Shown here: piece by piece, positions 1 to 8,916 of the stretch | Layout of the letters: each line of letters begins with the position of its first letter | Position numbering within the stretch: position 1 is the first letter of the stretch | Origin: Deltaproteobacteria bacterium | GTDB lineage: Bacteria > Desulfobacterota > Desulfarculia > Adiutricales > Adiutricaceae | Reading direction: 5' to 3' | Length of the DNA stretch: 49,411 bases | Assembly (NCBI GenBank): GCA_031278475.1 | Contig: JAITKK010000056.1 | Coordinates: 1-49,411, forward strand | Made by a program: the position numbers and the translations under genes | Notes under the pieces: generated by a model | What the model saw: the letters and a program-made list of their open reading frames with translations, nothing else | What the model was told of the DNA's origin: nothing | Database searches by the model: none

Positions 1-615
1 TCCTTCACCGTCCGGGAGATCGTGAGCCTGGGGAGGAGGCCCTACCTGGGCCGCTGGGGGAGGCTCACGGACGACGACAACCAGATAATAGACAAGGCCA
101 TAAGCTTCCTGAACCTCACCCACCTCTCCAACAAGCTGGTGACCGCCCTCTCCGGGGGCGAGACCCAGAGGGTGGTCCTCGCGAGGACGCTCGCCCAGAA
201 CACCCCCGTGGTGCTCCTGGACGAGCCCACGGCCAGCCTGGACGTGGCCCAGGCCATAGACCTCATGGAGCGGGTGAAGGCCCTTGTGTCCCAGGGGGCC
301 CTGGTGGTGACGGTGACCCACGCCCTGCACCTGGCCGCGGTCTACGCGGACGACATGGTGTTCCTGAAGAAGGGCGCCCTTGTGGCCGCGGGCCCCCTCA
401 AGGGCACGATGACAAGGCCCATCCTTAGGGAGGTCTTCGACGCCGACGGCCTGGTGAGCCCAGACGAGTTCACGGGCGGGCTGAGGATATCCTTCAGGAG
501 CGCGTACATCGCCCACGGCCTCGGGGGGCCCGGGGCCAAGGACACGCCCGAGGGGCCCGCCAAAGGGACGGATCCGGAAGTGGTACTGGCCAAGGGCCCC
601 GCAAAAGATGGCTGA
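1..615 (+). CDS. ABC transporter ATP-binding protein, BtuD/FecE type (5' partial)
   Basis: C-terminal two thirds of an ATPase subunit for a corrinoid, heme or siderophore importer; it would act on the inner face of the cytoplasmic membrane. The reading frame is open to the first base of the window, so the start and Walker A lie upstream. Visible are the FTVREIVSLGRRPYLG stretch typical of FecE/BtuD, the ABC signature LSGGETQR, Walker B VVLLDEPTASLD and the switch histidine in VTVTHAL. After the core there is a family-atypical Pro/Gly/Lys-rich tail of about 30 residues. The cobalamin riboswitch, cbiK and the BtuF-like gene downstream make a corrinoid or cobalt-linked substrate likely, but the substrate cannot be read from an ATPase. 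There is a spacer of more than 1.2 kb before cbiK, so the two are probably separate transcripts. Confidence 0.9.
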   Translation, partial: SFTVREIVSLGRRPYLGRWGRLTDDDNQIIDKAISFLNLTHLSNKLVTALSGGETQRVVLARTLAQNTPVVLLDEPTASLDVAQAIDLMERVKALVSQGALVVTVTHALHLAAVYADDMVFLKKGALVAAGPLKGTMTRPILREVFDADGLVSPDEFTGGLRISFRSAYIAHGLGGPGAKDTPEGPAKGTDPEVVLAKGPAKDG

Positions 616-918
616 GAATGTTTGGCATAGCCGCCAAAGCTAAAACTTTTTAAAAATTCTAAATTTGCAATAATTTTGCATAAATAAAAAAACATTTGTT
701 TAACAATCAGGAACATGCGAGGCAATTGAAACCATATTAACCGATATGCCGGAATCGGAAAAACGCGCAGGCCACGGCGCATTATTTCCGTATCACGCGG
801 CTGCGTGGATTCATGGGAGCCTTGGGCTTCTCAAAACGAAATGGCAAAATTAAAATCATCCCAAAAATTATAACTTAGCATCATAACCATAATACGAAAG
901 CAATACCGTATCTTATAT

Positions 919-955
919 TGATAATTTGTTATCATAAAGGGTATTGACTTATAAT
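919..955 (+). promoter_or_regulatory. Possible promoter overlapped by a Fur-like dyad
   Basis: Inverted repeat TGATAATTTGTTATCA (919-934, perfect 6-bp arms) resembles half sites of Fur boxes. It overlaps TTGTTA (926-931), which lies 18 bp before a perfect TATAAT (950-955). Iron control is inference only; AT-rich DNA gives such dyads by chance. Confidence 0.3.
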
Positions 956-1063
956 CGAGCAAGTTCAAATTTATCCTACCCGATTATCGCGGGCCGGAAA
1001 CCATCGCAATGCAAGGGCGCGCCTCATTTTCAGCCCGGCATTGCCATGCGCTTTTCATGGCCA

Positions 1064-1080
1064 GAGTGAGAATCTCACTC
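1064..1080. promoter_or_regulatory. Perfect palindrome, possible operator
   Basis: GAGTGAGAATCTCACTC: 8-bp perfect arms around one A, between the possible promoter at 926-955 and the riboswitch. The binding protein is unknown. Confidence 0.25.
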
Positions 1081-1444
1081 GCAACTAAATAATCTCTGCT
1101 GCAAATGGCTGGGTTAGAGAGGGCCGCATACGCCTAAAATTTAATTTTGCGATTAACGGGAAGCGCCCCTTGGGCCGGGCGGGTTTTGCAAAAGATCCCA
1201 AAAAATCTTTTTTTCGCTTGCTTTTCTGGCTCTTTGGGCTATCATTGTCTCAGAACGCAGCCGCTAGCCCGATCCCGTAGGCGCGCTTGCCTATGGGGCC
1301 TGACAAGCAACATATCGGTTTGCATGACACTTTCGCCTTGGCCTCACTTGCGCGCCTTGCCGTTTGTTTTTTGGTTACGGCGCGCATCCGACGCGGCAAG
1401 TGATCCTGCTCCCAAGAGGAATCTTAATTGTGCTGGCACAGCCA

Positions 1445-1670
1445 AACGAGGCTCCTTTTTTTTTGCTGGGATTATGCGGCCGCAAATACAAGGAAAGCCT
1501 GGACGGCGAGAGCATTGGCTCAAAGGGAAGACAGTAGAGCTGTCACGGAACCGCCGCTGTGATCGGGGAATGGGGCCTATCGGCAAGTGCCGGCCTGCCA
1601 CTGTCCCTTGGGATGGGAAGGCAAAGGCTCCCGTGATGATCCGAAAGTCAGAAGACCTGCCTCCAGGCAA
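1445..1670 (+). promoter_or_regulatory. Cobalamin (B12) riboswitch
   Basis: The conserved core blocks occur in order: GGGAAG (1525-1530), CCGCCGCTGTGATCGGGG (1551-1568), GCCACTG (1577-1583), GGGAAGGC (1615-1622) and a B12-box AAGTCAGAAGACCTGCC (about 1645-1662). This order and spacing match the AdoCbl-type cobalamin aptamer family. Outer boundaries are approximate because P1 was not folded. The aptamer is followed about 130 nt later by an intrinsic terminator and then cbiK, so it most likely switches off transcription when cobalamin is plentiful. Confidence 0.93.
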
Positions 1671-1793
1671 AGCGCAAATCCTTGGATCCCTTCGCGGACG
1701 CCATCGGTTGTGTGCCTTGGCTTGAGCCGGCACAACCCCCAGCACCCTCGCGCGGTGGATCAAGGAATGCGCTGCCCGCGTAAAAAACGGATC

Positions 1794-1828
1794 GCGGTCC
1801 CAAACACAGTTGGGATCGCTTTTTTTTT
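1794..1828 (+). terminator. Intrinsic terminator of the cobalamin riboswitch
   Basis: 10-bp stem GCGGTCCCAA / TTGGGATCGC (one G-U pair), loop ACACAG, then nine T residues. It sits between the aptamer and the cbiK ribosome binding site, so it is the expression platform rather than the end of a gene. Confidence 0.9.
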
Positions 1829-1871
1829 GGGGGATAAAATGCCCCTCTATCATAACTTAAAGAGGTGTGTT

Positions 1872-2942
1872 ATGACTTTTTCGAGTGCCAAGAATTCCCA
1901 TTTGAGGAGAGAACTTAGAATGATAATCGCCTTGTTCTCGTTCGCCCTCTTCCTGTTCGCGGTCGCGGCCATACAGCTTGCTTTCTCGACGGACGCCCAG
2001 GCCTATGAGAGGAAGGCCGAGAAACCCGCAATCGTCCTGGCGGCCTTCGGCACGACCGAGGTACCGGCCCTTCCCGCCATCCTGAACGTCGAGAAGAGGG
2101 TGAGGGCCGCCTTCCCAGACTACGACGTCCACATCGCCTTCACCTCCAACCAGATAAGGGAGACCTGGCACCAGAGGGCCACCGACGACGCCTTCAAGAA
2201 GGCCAACCCGGACATCCCCGAGGAGATCTACGGCGTCAAGAACGCGCTCACCACCTTGGCCGACATCCAGGAGCAGGGCTTCAGGCTCATCATGGTCCAG
2301 TCCCTTCACTTCGCCGACGGCGAGGAGTACACCGACCTTGCGAACCTGGTCAAGGCCCTTGCCGGCTACAACACCATGAAGCCGGTGCTCAAGCCCTTCC
2401 CGTGGCTCGGCCTCGGCGTCCCGGCCCTTGGGACCGGCGACGGCCAGCCGGCCTACATCGACGCGGCGGTCAAGGCCCTGGAGCCCTACGTGACCGAGGC
2501 CGTCAAGGCCGATTCCAACCTGGTCTTCATGGGCCACGGCAACGAGAACCTGACCCAGAAGATCTACTCCAAGCTTGAGGCCGCCCTCCGCAAGGCCTAC
2601 AAAAACGACAACATCTACATAGGCGCTGTCGAGGCCAAGCCGCACGCCGACGGCATCATCGAAGAGATCAAAAAGAACCCGAATGCCCCGAAGAACATCC
2701 TGGTCGCCCCGCTCATGCTGGTCGCCGGCGATCATGCCCGCAACGACATGTCCGGACCCCACCCCGAAAGCTGGACCAGCCAGTTCACGGCCGCCGGCTT
2801 CAACGCCACCCCCAAGCTGCAGGGCCTGGGCGAGATGGACAGCTGGGCCGATCTGTTCGTGAACCACCTGAAGGCAATCGAGCCCGGCCTCAAGGAACAG
2901 CAGGCCAAGGATCTCAAGGCCGAGGCCGCAGCGAAGAAGTAA
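1872..2942 (+). CDS. cbiK: Sirohydrochlorin cobaltochelatase, exported CbiK(P) type
   Basis: Inserts Co2+ into sirohydrochlorin (early anaerobic B12 pathway) or handles metal-porphyrin in the periplasm. The core carries the CbiK metal and catalytic residues: His146 and the acidic residues after it in SLHFADGEEY, His222 in MGHGNEN, and His288 in AGDHARNDM followed by GPHPESW. The ATG at 1872 follows AAGAGG with 6-nt spacing; a second ATG at 1920 also has an upstream GGAGAG and would start directly at the hydrophobic segment. Residues 17-45 form a signal peptide ending near DAQA, so the product is exported, like CbiK(P) described in Desulfovibrio vulgaris and unlike cytoplasmic CbiK. Controlled by the riboswitch and terminator just upstream. 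The C-terminus is Lys/Ala-rich. The likely partner is the binding protein 87 nt downstream. Confidence 0.92.
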   Translation: MTFSSAKNSHLRRELRMIIALFSFALFLFAVAAIQLAFSTDAQAYERKAEKPAIVLAAFGTTEVPALPAILNVEKRVRAAFPDYDVHIAFTSNQIRETWHQRATDDAFKKANPDIPEEIYGVKNALTTLADIQEQGFRLIMVQSLHFADGEEYTDLANLVKALAGYNTMKPVLKPFPWLGLGVPALGTGDGQPAYIDAAVKALEPYVTEAVKADSNLVFMGHGNENLTQKIYSKLEAALRKAYKNDNIYIGAVEAKPHADGIIEEIKKNPNAPKNILVAPLMLVAGDHARNDMSGPHPESWTSQFTAAGFNATPKLQGLGEMDSWADLFVNHLKAIEPGLKEQQAKDLKAEAAAKK

Positions 2943-3029
2943 GCCAAGCCCAAAAGGCCAGGCCTTACTGTCAGACAACCGCGGGCCGGGGGGGCTTGGC
3001 CCCCCCGGTTTCCCGCACCATGCGACACG

Positions 3030-4040
3030 ATGAACGAAAAACACAATCCGGGACCCACCCCGGCGCGGCGGTCGCGGGCCGTGGGCCTCGTCCCGGCCCT
3101 TGCGGCCATGGCCCTAAGCATCCTCGCGATGCTCTGGCTACCGGCCTTTCTTTCCGCGGACGACGCGAGGCCAAGGATAATCAGCCTCTACGCCGCCCAC
3201 ACCGAGATAGTGCTGAGGGTGGGCGCGAGGGACAACCTTGTGGGGATCTCCGAGCAGGAGACCTACGACGGCCCCGAGACCCAAGGCTGGAAAAGGCCCC
3301 AGACCTTCTCGGTGGGCGACGACGTGGAAAAATACCTGGCGGCCAACCCGGACATAATACTCATCAGGCCCCAGCACCTTGGCTCGGCCAAGGGCCTGTT
3401 CGACTCCCTCGCCGCGACCGGGATCAGGATCTGGGTCAAGCAGATAATCCACGCCGAGGAGCTCTACGACTACTGGCTCGAGATCGGCAAGATCTGCGGG
3501 AAGGACGAGAAGGCCTCCGGGATGGTGGCGGCCTTCAAGGAAGCCCTCAAGCCCTACGAGGAGAGGACCAAGGCCAGGACCAAGAGGCCCGGGGTCTTCT
3601 TCGAGTCGGTCCACAAGGAGGTCAAGACCTTCACCCCCGACTCCATCCCCATCTGGGTGGTGACCGTATCCGGTGGCATCAACGTGGCCTCGGACGCCCA
3701 GCCCGCAAGGCCTGGCCTTGTGGTGGCCGACTACGGCCCGGAAAAACTCCTGGCCAAGGCATCCGAGGTGGACGTGTTCCTCTCCCAGGAGGGCCCCATG
3801 AACAGGGTCCCCCTGGACGTCATAAAGAACCGCACCATCTACCAGGCGCTGCCTGCCATCAAGGACGGCAGGGCCTACAAGGTGCCGGAGGATCTCGTAT
3901 CCAGGCCGACCCCGAGCCTCATCGAGGGCATCGCGCTTCTGGAGAGCATTTTCTTCCCGGAAGGCCCGGTCACCGCGCCGGCAGCGGCCGCGCCCGGTGC
4001 CGCCCCGGCCTCCCAGGACGGCCAAAAACCCGCCAATTAG
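3030..4040 (+). CDS. Periplasmic substrate-binding protein of an ABC importer, BtuF/FecB type
   Basis: 336 residues. An N-terminal export signal has its hydrophobic core MALSILAMLWLPAFLSA at residues 27-43. The mature part begins with PRIISLYAAHTEIVLRVGA, the usual opening of class III (BtuF/FhuD/FecB) binding proteins. NPDIILIRPQ and the long helix-rich middle also fit. It would deliver a corrinoid or ferric chelate to a membrane permease; no permease gene lies in this window, but the ATPase at 1-615 belongs to the same transporter class. The chosen ATG has no strong ribosome binding site; an internal ATG at 3108 would also keep a signal peptide. The tail is Ala/Pro-rich. It is probably cotranscribed with cbiK and thus under cobalamin control, with a strong terminator after it. 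Substrate is inferred from neighbours. Confidence 0.82.
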   Translation: MNEKHNPGPTPARRSRAVGLVPALAAMALSILAMLWLPAFLSADDARPRIISLYAAHTEIVLRVGARDNLVGISEQETYDGPETQGWKRPQTFSVGDDVEKYLAANPDIILIRPQHLGSAKGLFDSLAATGIRIWVKQIIHAEELYDYWLEIGKICGKDEKASGMVAAFKEALKPYEERTKARTKRPGVFFESVHKEVKTFTPDSIPIWVVTVSGGINVASDAQPARPGLVVADYGPEKLLAKASEVDVFLSQEGPMNRVPLDVIKNRTIYQALPAIKDGRAYKVPEDLVSRPTPSLIEGIALLESIFFPEGPVTAPAAAAPGAAPASQDGQKPAN

Positions 4041-4080
4041 GGCCCGGCATGCCCCCTCCCCCTCAGGGGTCATGACACGA

Positions 4081-4127
4081 AAAGCCCGCCGCGGCCCCGG
4101 GACGGGCCGCGGCGGGCTTTTCGCTTT
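4081..4127 (+). terminator. Intrinsic terminator after the cbiK-binding protein unit
   Basis: Perfect 17-bp stem AAAGCCCGCCGCGGCCC / GGGCCGCGGCGGGCTTT with loop CGGGAC, followed by TTTTCGCTTTT. The A residues before the stem could also let it work for the opposite strand. Confidence 0.92.
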
Positions 4128-4129
4128 TC

Positions 4130-4335
4130 CCTGCTATCCCTGATTAGCCTTCTTTCCCTGCTTTTGGTTTTTTCCCCTGACTGACGCCGTTTTCATCGCG
4201 TTCCCTTGCCCGCATTCCGCTTGATTCCCCCGCCTTTCCCTGCTTTTCCCTGAATTCCCCTTCGTTCCCCCCGCTTTTCCCAACATTTCCCGTCGTTTCC
4301 CCCACTTTTCCCTGCTTTCCCTCGCTATTTCCTTG
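4130..4335. repeat. Helically phased TTTCCC repeat tract
   Basis: About 20 imperfect copies of (T)TTCCC or TTCCCC spaced mostly 10-11 bp apart, clearest between 4230 and 4320. Non-coding on both strands as far as can be judged. It lies between the convergent ends of the binding-protein gene and the chemoreceptor gene. Similar tracts occur near 13800 and 19400. Confidence 0.7.
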
Positions 4336-4430
4336 CCTTTGCTTCCCAGGCATCCCACCGCAAAGGCAATCCGTCCCAATCCTCACCTGCCCCCCCGCCC
4401 CTTCGCGGCCGACACGCCCCGCGGGAAGCC

Positions 4431-6245
4431 CTACCTTTCAACGCCGTTCGACCCCTTGCAGAGCTTTTCCAGGCTCATGACGTTCTCGGAGAGCACGTCC
4501 GCCTGCTCCTTGAGGTTGGTGGCGAACGAGGCGGTCTGCTCGGAGGAGGCGGCGTTGGACTGCGTGACCTTGTCCATCTGCATCATCGCCTTGGAGATCT
4601 GGTCTATGCCTTGGGTCTGCTCCTTGGAGGCCTCGGCCACCTCCGCTATCAGCTGGGCCGTCTTGTTGACGTCGCTCGCGACCACCATGAACATGTCGGA
4701 GGCGGTCTTGACCAAGGAGGAACCGCTGTTTATGTTGGCGGTGGTGTCCTCTATGAGGCTTGCGGTGTTCTTGGCGGCCTCGGCGCTGCGGATTGCGAGG
4801 TTCCTGACCTCGTCGGCCACGACCGCGAACCCGGCCCCCGCCTCGCCCGCCCTCGCGGCCTCGACGGCCGCGTTCAGGGCGAGAAGGTTGGTCTGGAAGG
4901 CTATCTCGTCTATGGTCTTTATGATCTTCCCTATCTCATTGCCCGACACGGCTATGTGCTCCATGGCCTCGCGGACCTGGACCATCGCGGCCGACGAGCG
5001 GGAGACCGCGTCGTTGGTCCCCACCACCAAGGTGTTGGCCTCGAAAGCGTTGTCGGAGTTCCTCTTCGTCATGGAGGTGAGCTGCTCGAGGCTTGCGCTT
5101 GTCTGCTCGAGGGACGCGGCGTTTTCCGTCGCACCCTCCGCCAAGGAGTTGGAGGCCGAGGTAAGTTCGGACGACGCGTTGTCAACCTGCATCGCGCCTT
5201 CCGCAAGAGCCTTCACTATCACGTTCAAGGGCCCTAGGATGCTCCTCGTGATTAAGAGTGATAACGCAATCGAGAGGATGAGGCCTACAACGCCGCCCGC
5301 GACCATCACGATCCAGCTCTGCTGGACAAGGCCGAGGGTGGATCCGCTGAAGTTGTTGTTGACCGCGGTCATGGCCTCGGATAGCATGTTCACGGCCTCA
5401 AGGGCCTTGACCCTTGAGTCGACCCTTTCCTTCTTGTTGAGGTTGAGAAGCGGCATCAGGCGGTTAAGTTCCTGAACGGCCGCGGAGCATGAGCGACTGG
5501 TGGTGAGAATTACGTTAAGCTTATCCTTCTCGCTTGCTTTGGGATCGCCCAATATCTTTGTCGCAAGGGCGATGAGCTCGTTTACGCTCTTGCTGGCCTC
5601 TGCCAATTTGTCGGGGTCTTGGTTGAAGAAACCCTCGACCATGGCACTGTAGAACTCGAACGTGATCTTCTCCATGGCGAAGACGTTCTCGACCTCATCG
5701 AACCTAAAGCCTGCTCCCCCTTCCGTTGTGTTACTAAGTTGGGTCTTGATAAGATTCGACATTGAATTCTTGTAATCTTCGATGATTGCCATCAATGAAT
5801 TGAAGGCGTTGGTCGCATTCACCCTTGCATCCTGCAACCCTTTTTTGAGAGCCGGCATTTCCTCCACGTGAGACGTATATTCAGTGTACCTGCTCTCCGT
5901 GTCGGCAACCAGTTTCATTATGTTCGGCTGCCTATCTATGATTGACTTGTCGTTTAGGCCTGTTTTGATGTTTCCCAGATGCTTGGCGTTATTCGCCCTG
6001 TGGACGGTCCTAGCCTCCCATTGGCTCTGAAGCCCACCGAAACCGTACTCCGCCACGGCAACGCCTTCTGAGACGATGCCTACATGCAGGCTTGCGACAA
6101 GATCATTGTTAGGGACGATTTTTTGCTGCAAGATTGTGGTTTGGGTTTTGACATTGAATAGTAAAACCAATATCACCCCTATGACTATTATAAAAATACC
6201 ACAAATTGCCAAAAACCCCAGAATATTCCTATATTTCAACTGCAT
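4431..6245 (-). CDS. Methyl-accepting chemotaxis protein
   Basis: Transmembrane chemoreceptor that would signal to CheA/CheW. From ATG 6245 (604 residues): TM1 about 6-33, a periplasmic helical ligand-binding region to about 305, TM2 306-333 ([18 protein letters not shown]), a HAMP segment beginning [16 protein letters not shown], methylation helices, and the invariant hairpin tip [20 protein letters not shown] near residue 450. [17 protein letters not shown] follows. No NWETF-like CheR-binding tail is present. An in-frame GTG at 6269 gives 8 more residues, but neither start has a clear ribosome binding site; the ATG is preferred because it begins MQLKYRN directly before TM1. The ligand is unknown. 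The 5' part of the gene is more AT-rich than the signalling half. Confidence 0.95.
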   Translation of the reverse strand: MQLKYRNILGFLAICGIFIIVIGVILVLLFNVKTQTTILQQKIVPNNDLVASLHVGIVSEGVAVAEYGFGGLQSQWEARTVHRANNAKHLGNIKTGLNDKSIIDRQPNIMKLVADTESRYTEYTSHVEEMPALKKGLQDARVNATNAFNSLMAIIEDYKNSMSNLIKTQLSNTTEGGAGFRFDEVENVFAMEKITFEFYSAMVEGFFNQDPDKLAEASKSVNELIALATKILGDPKASEKDKLNVILTTSRSCSAAVQELNRLMPLLNLNKKERVDSRVKALEAVNMLSEAMTAVNNNFSGSTLGLVQQSWIVMVAGGVVGLILSIALSLLITRSILGPLNVIVKALAEGAMQVDNASSELTSASNSLAEGATENAASLEQTSASLEQLTSMTKRNSDNAFEANTLVVGTNDAVSRSSAAMVQVREAMEHIAVSGNEIGKIIKTIDEIAFQTNLLALNAAVEAARAGEAGAGFAVVADEVRNLAIRSAEAAKNTASLIEDTTANINSGSSLVKTASDMFMVVASDVNKTAQLIAEVAEASKEQTQGIDQISKAMMQMDKVTQSNAASSEQTASFATNLKEQADVLSENVMSLEKLCKGSNGVER

Positions 6246-6269
6246 AACCGTGTCCAATATCAAAGGCAC

Positions 6270-7533
6270 AAGCCGTCATAAAAGAGAATCCAGACAAAAT
6301 AAACGCCAACAATCCTCAATTTTAGGCAACAGCATGCGGCAAGCCCACAGTTCCACTGGTACCGTGAGTAAAGATAAAAATGATTTCCCACTGAACCCTT
6401 AGGCAATAAGGCTTTCGCCAAAAAGCCAAAAGATCCTAAAACTTTCTTGATAGCCGCCACCCTTTCCGGATCGAGGGGACTACCGCCATCCGCCTTATTA
6501 AAAGTATATCATCCGTTTTTGGTTTTATCCAAGCAAACATTTCTTTTTTTTACATATTATTTTTTATTTTTATGCAATAAAACACCCTACCATGCATTTT
6601 AACAATGTTCTTTATGTATCATGCATTATTAATATTATTCCATATTTTTATATTGCTAACGTTCCCTATTTTGAGTCCTATCAAAATATCCCCAAATTTG
6701 TGTAATATTAGACATTTTGCCATAATTTCACAATCCCAAAGACGATATTTTTCGCATCATAAATCAAGGGCTGCGCTTAAACACATTGGACGGCCATATA
6801 ATAATGTTGCGGGTAAAATAAGCTTTTCCTTGACTCATGTGAAAGTGCCGCATCAAAAACATTTTTTTGAAATATCTCAAAGTCACAACGCACGAATTGA
6901 TTTCGCACTACAGGCTGCGACCCATGATTTCCAGAACTTTTCGGTTTTTTGGCTTAGGTCGTTTGTTGGAAACCATATCCCGGCATTTCTGCCGCAATCA
7001 TCAGGCTGGGATAATTGCTTGGGGTATTTCGGCTGGGATATTTGCCTGGGATATTAGGCGGGAGGGGTTTTGCGGCACTTGGGCGGCTGGGATAATCTCG
7101 CGCGATTCATTATTCATGGGATTCATGGGACTTGAATCATCAAGCAGCGCAATCGGGGGCATCATTGGGATTTTAGCGATTTTTTCCAAAAATCATTTCC
7201 CAAGGTGCTTGCGCAAGGGCATCAAGGGCGCGCCCCTTGGCTTCCCCCGGTTCCGCAGGCATCCCGCGCAAAATCCCTGCTCCTTTCGCCCTCCCCCCAA
7301 GGCCGCTTGCCCCAGGCGCTATAAATCCCACCATGGGCATAGATGCCCCCTGGCCCCAGGGGGGGCTCGGGGAAGGCGGGGATCCAACGGGCGGATCCCC
7401 CCGAAAAGCGCTAGAATATGCCTCCGGGCGATAATCCCGCGCAGCCCCGGCGGCTGGGCCAAAGGCCGGCCCTAAGGGCCAAGGCCATGGAATCAACGGG
7501 GCGGCGGCGGGGCGCCGGCGGAAGCGAGGCAGG
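6270..7533. other. Long AT-rich spacer with short repeats
   Basis: No gene supported. 6480-6900 is very AT-rich. 7005-7060 has four diverged copies of CTGGGATAATT/CTGGGATATT at roughly 13-15 bp spacing, with another at 7088. From 7200 the composition turns GC-rich toward umuC. No promoter was singled out. Confidence 0.5.
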
Positions 7534-8916
7534 ATGGCAGGAGGCGACGACACAGGGGCCTTGACCCCGCCCAGGAAACCCAGGGCAGCCAAGGGCCCTC
7601 CCAGGCTCTGGGCCCTGGTGGACTGCGCCTCCTTCTACTGCTCCTGCGAGAGGCTGTTCCGGCCGGATCTCCTGGGCAAGCCCGTGGTGGTGCTCTCCAA
7701 CAACGACGGGGCCGTGGTGGCCATCACCCCGGAGGCCAAGGAGCTTGGCTTCGTGAGGGGTGACGCCTACTTCAAGAGGGAGAGGGAGCTGAGCGAGGCC
7801 GGGGTGGCCGTCTTCAGCTCCAACTACGCCCTGTACGGGGACATCTCCAGGCGGGTCATCCGGACCATGGAGTCGCTCGCGCCGGAGGTCCTCCAGTACT
7901 CCATAGACGAGGCCTTCGTGCCCCTGGGCAAGGCCCTGGCCCCCAACGCCCTGGAGCTGGGCGCGGCCATCCGCGAGCGGGTGGCCCGCTGGGTGGGGGT
8001 GCCCGTGCGGGTGGGCATAGGGGCCACCCGCACCCTCGCGAAGCTCGCCAACCACTGGGCCAAGAAGTCCCCTTCGGGCGTGCTGTTCCTGGCGCCGGGC
8101 TCCGAGCGGCTGGAGCTGACGCTCGCCGCCACCCCGGTGGGGGACCTGTGGGGCATAGGAAGGAGGGGGACGGCCAAGCTGGGCAAAATCGGCGTAAGGA
8201 CGGCGAAAGACCTGCGGGACATGGAGCTCCCCGCCGCCAGGAGGCTTCTCACCGTCACCGGGGAACGGACCGTCATGGAGCTGAGGGGTTTCCAGTGCGT
8301 GGCGGACGACCTCAGCCCGGCCCCCAGGAAGACCATGGTGTCCAGCCGCAGCTTCGGGAGGAAGGTTGAAAGGCTCCAGGACCTGGAGGAGGCCGTGGCC
8401 TCCCACGCGGCCCGGGCGGGCGAGCGGCTCAGGAGCGAGGGCTTGGCCGCGCTGGGGCTCTCGGTCTTCATAGAGACCAGCCGCTTCGGGAAGGACCCCT
8501 TCAACGCCGGGGCCACGCTGTGCCTCGGCTCCCCCACGAACTCAACGGTGTCCTTGGTGAAGGCCGCCAAGGAGGCCCTCGCCTCCTGCTTCGCCCCAGG
8601 CAGGCGCTACGCCAAGTGCGGCATCATGCTGTTCGACATCGCAAGCGAGGAGGCCGGCCCCCCGGCCGGGGGCCTGGTCCCGGAGGATATTGATTCCCGC
8701 CCGGCGGGGCTGATGGGCGCGATGGACGAGATAAACGCCAAGTACGGCAGGGGGACAATCAGGGTCATGGCCGAGCCGGGAAGGGACGCCTACTGGAAGC
8801 TGCGCCGGGACAGGCTCTCAAAGGTGTCCACCTGCGACCTTGGGCTCTTGCCGCTGGCCCTTGCCAAGCCCTGGCCCGGCGGGGCCCCTGGCCCCGCCGG
8901 CCCTCAGAGCTTGTGA
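7534..8916 (+). CDS. umuC: Y-family translesion DNA polymerase, UmuC (Pol V catalytic subunit)
   Basis: Copies past DNA lesions as part of Pol V (UmuD'2C) after SOS induction. 460 residues against about 420 in E. coli; the excess is a basic Pro-rich N-terminal extension of about 25 residues before LWALVDCASFYCSCERLF. Seen: the catalytic Asp in VDCASFY, KPVVVLSNNDGAVVAI, the SIDEAF motif (residues about 123-128), helix-hairpin-helix region DLWGIGRRGTAKLGKIGV, the little-finger domain, and a C-terminal DUF4113-like end (MDEINAKYGRGTIRVM, WKLRRDRLSKVSTCDLG). ATG at 7534 follows GAGG with 6-nt spacing. It faces umuD tail to tail, and the two coding regions overlap by 13 bp, instead of the usual umuDC operon. 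No SOS box was identified with confidence. Confidence 0.95.
   Translation: MAGGDDTGALTPPRKPRAAKGPPRLWALVDCASFYCSCERLFRPDLLGKPVVVLSNNDGAVVAITPEAKELGFVRGDAYFKRERELSEAGVAVFSSNYALYGDISRRVIRTMESLAPEVLQYSIDEAFVPLGKALAPNALELGAAIRERVARWVGVPVRVGIGATRTLAKLANHWAKKSPSGVLFLAPGSERLELTLAATPVGDLWGIGRRGTAKLGKIGVRTAKDLRDMELPAARRLLTVTGERTVMELRGFQCVADDLSPAPRKTMVSSRSFGRKVERLQDLEEAVASHAARAGERLRSEGLAALGLSVFIETSRFGKDPFNAGATLCLGSPTNSTVSLVKAAKEALASCFAPGRRYAKCGIMLFDIASEEAGPPAGGLVPEDIDSRPAGLMGAMDEINAKYGRGTIRVMAEPGRDAYWKLRRDRLSKVSTCDLGLLPLALAKPWPGGAPGPAGPQSL

Larger units (their letters stand above)
616..1444. other. AT-rich spacer upstream of the cobalamin riboswitch
   Basis: No convincing gene. It holds a possible promoter with a Fur-like dyad (919-955), a perfect 8+1+8 palindrome (1064-1080), and a weak hairpin AAAAGAT...ATCTTTT (1190-1211) followed by T residues. 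The long distance to the riboswitch means the true cbiK start site may be closer than the promoter proposed here. Confidence 0.4.

Noticed and set aside
945-955. TTGACTTATAAT as a promoter
   Set aside because: The -35-like and -10-like hexamers directly abut, so they cannot form one promoter; TTGTTA 18 bp upstream of TATAAT is the better pairing.
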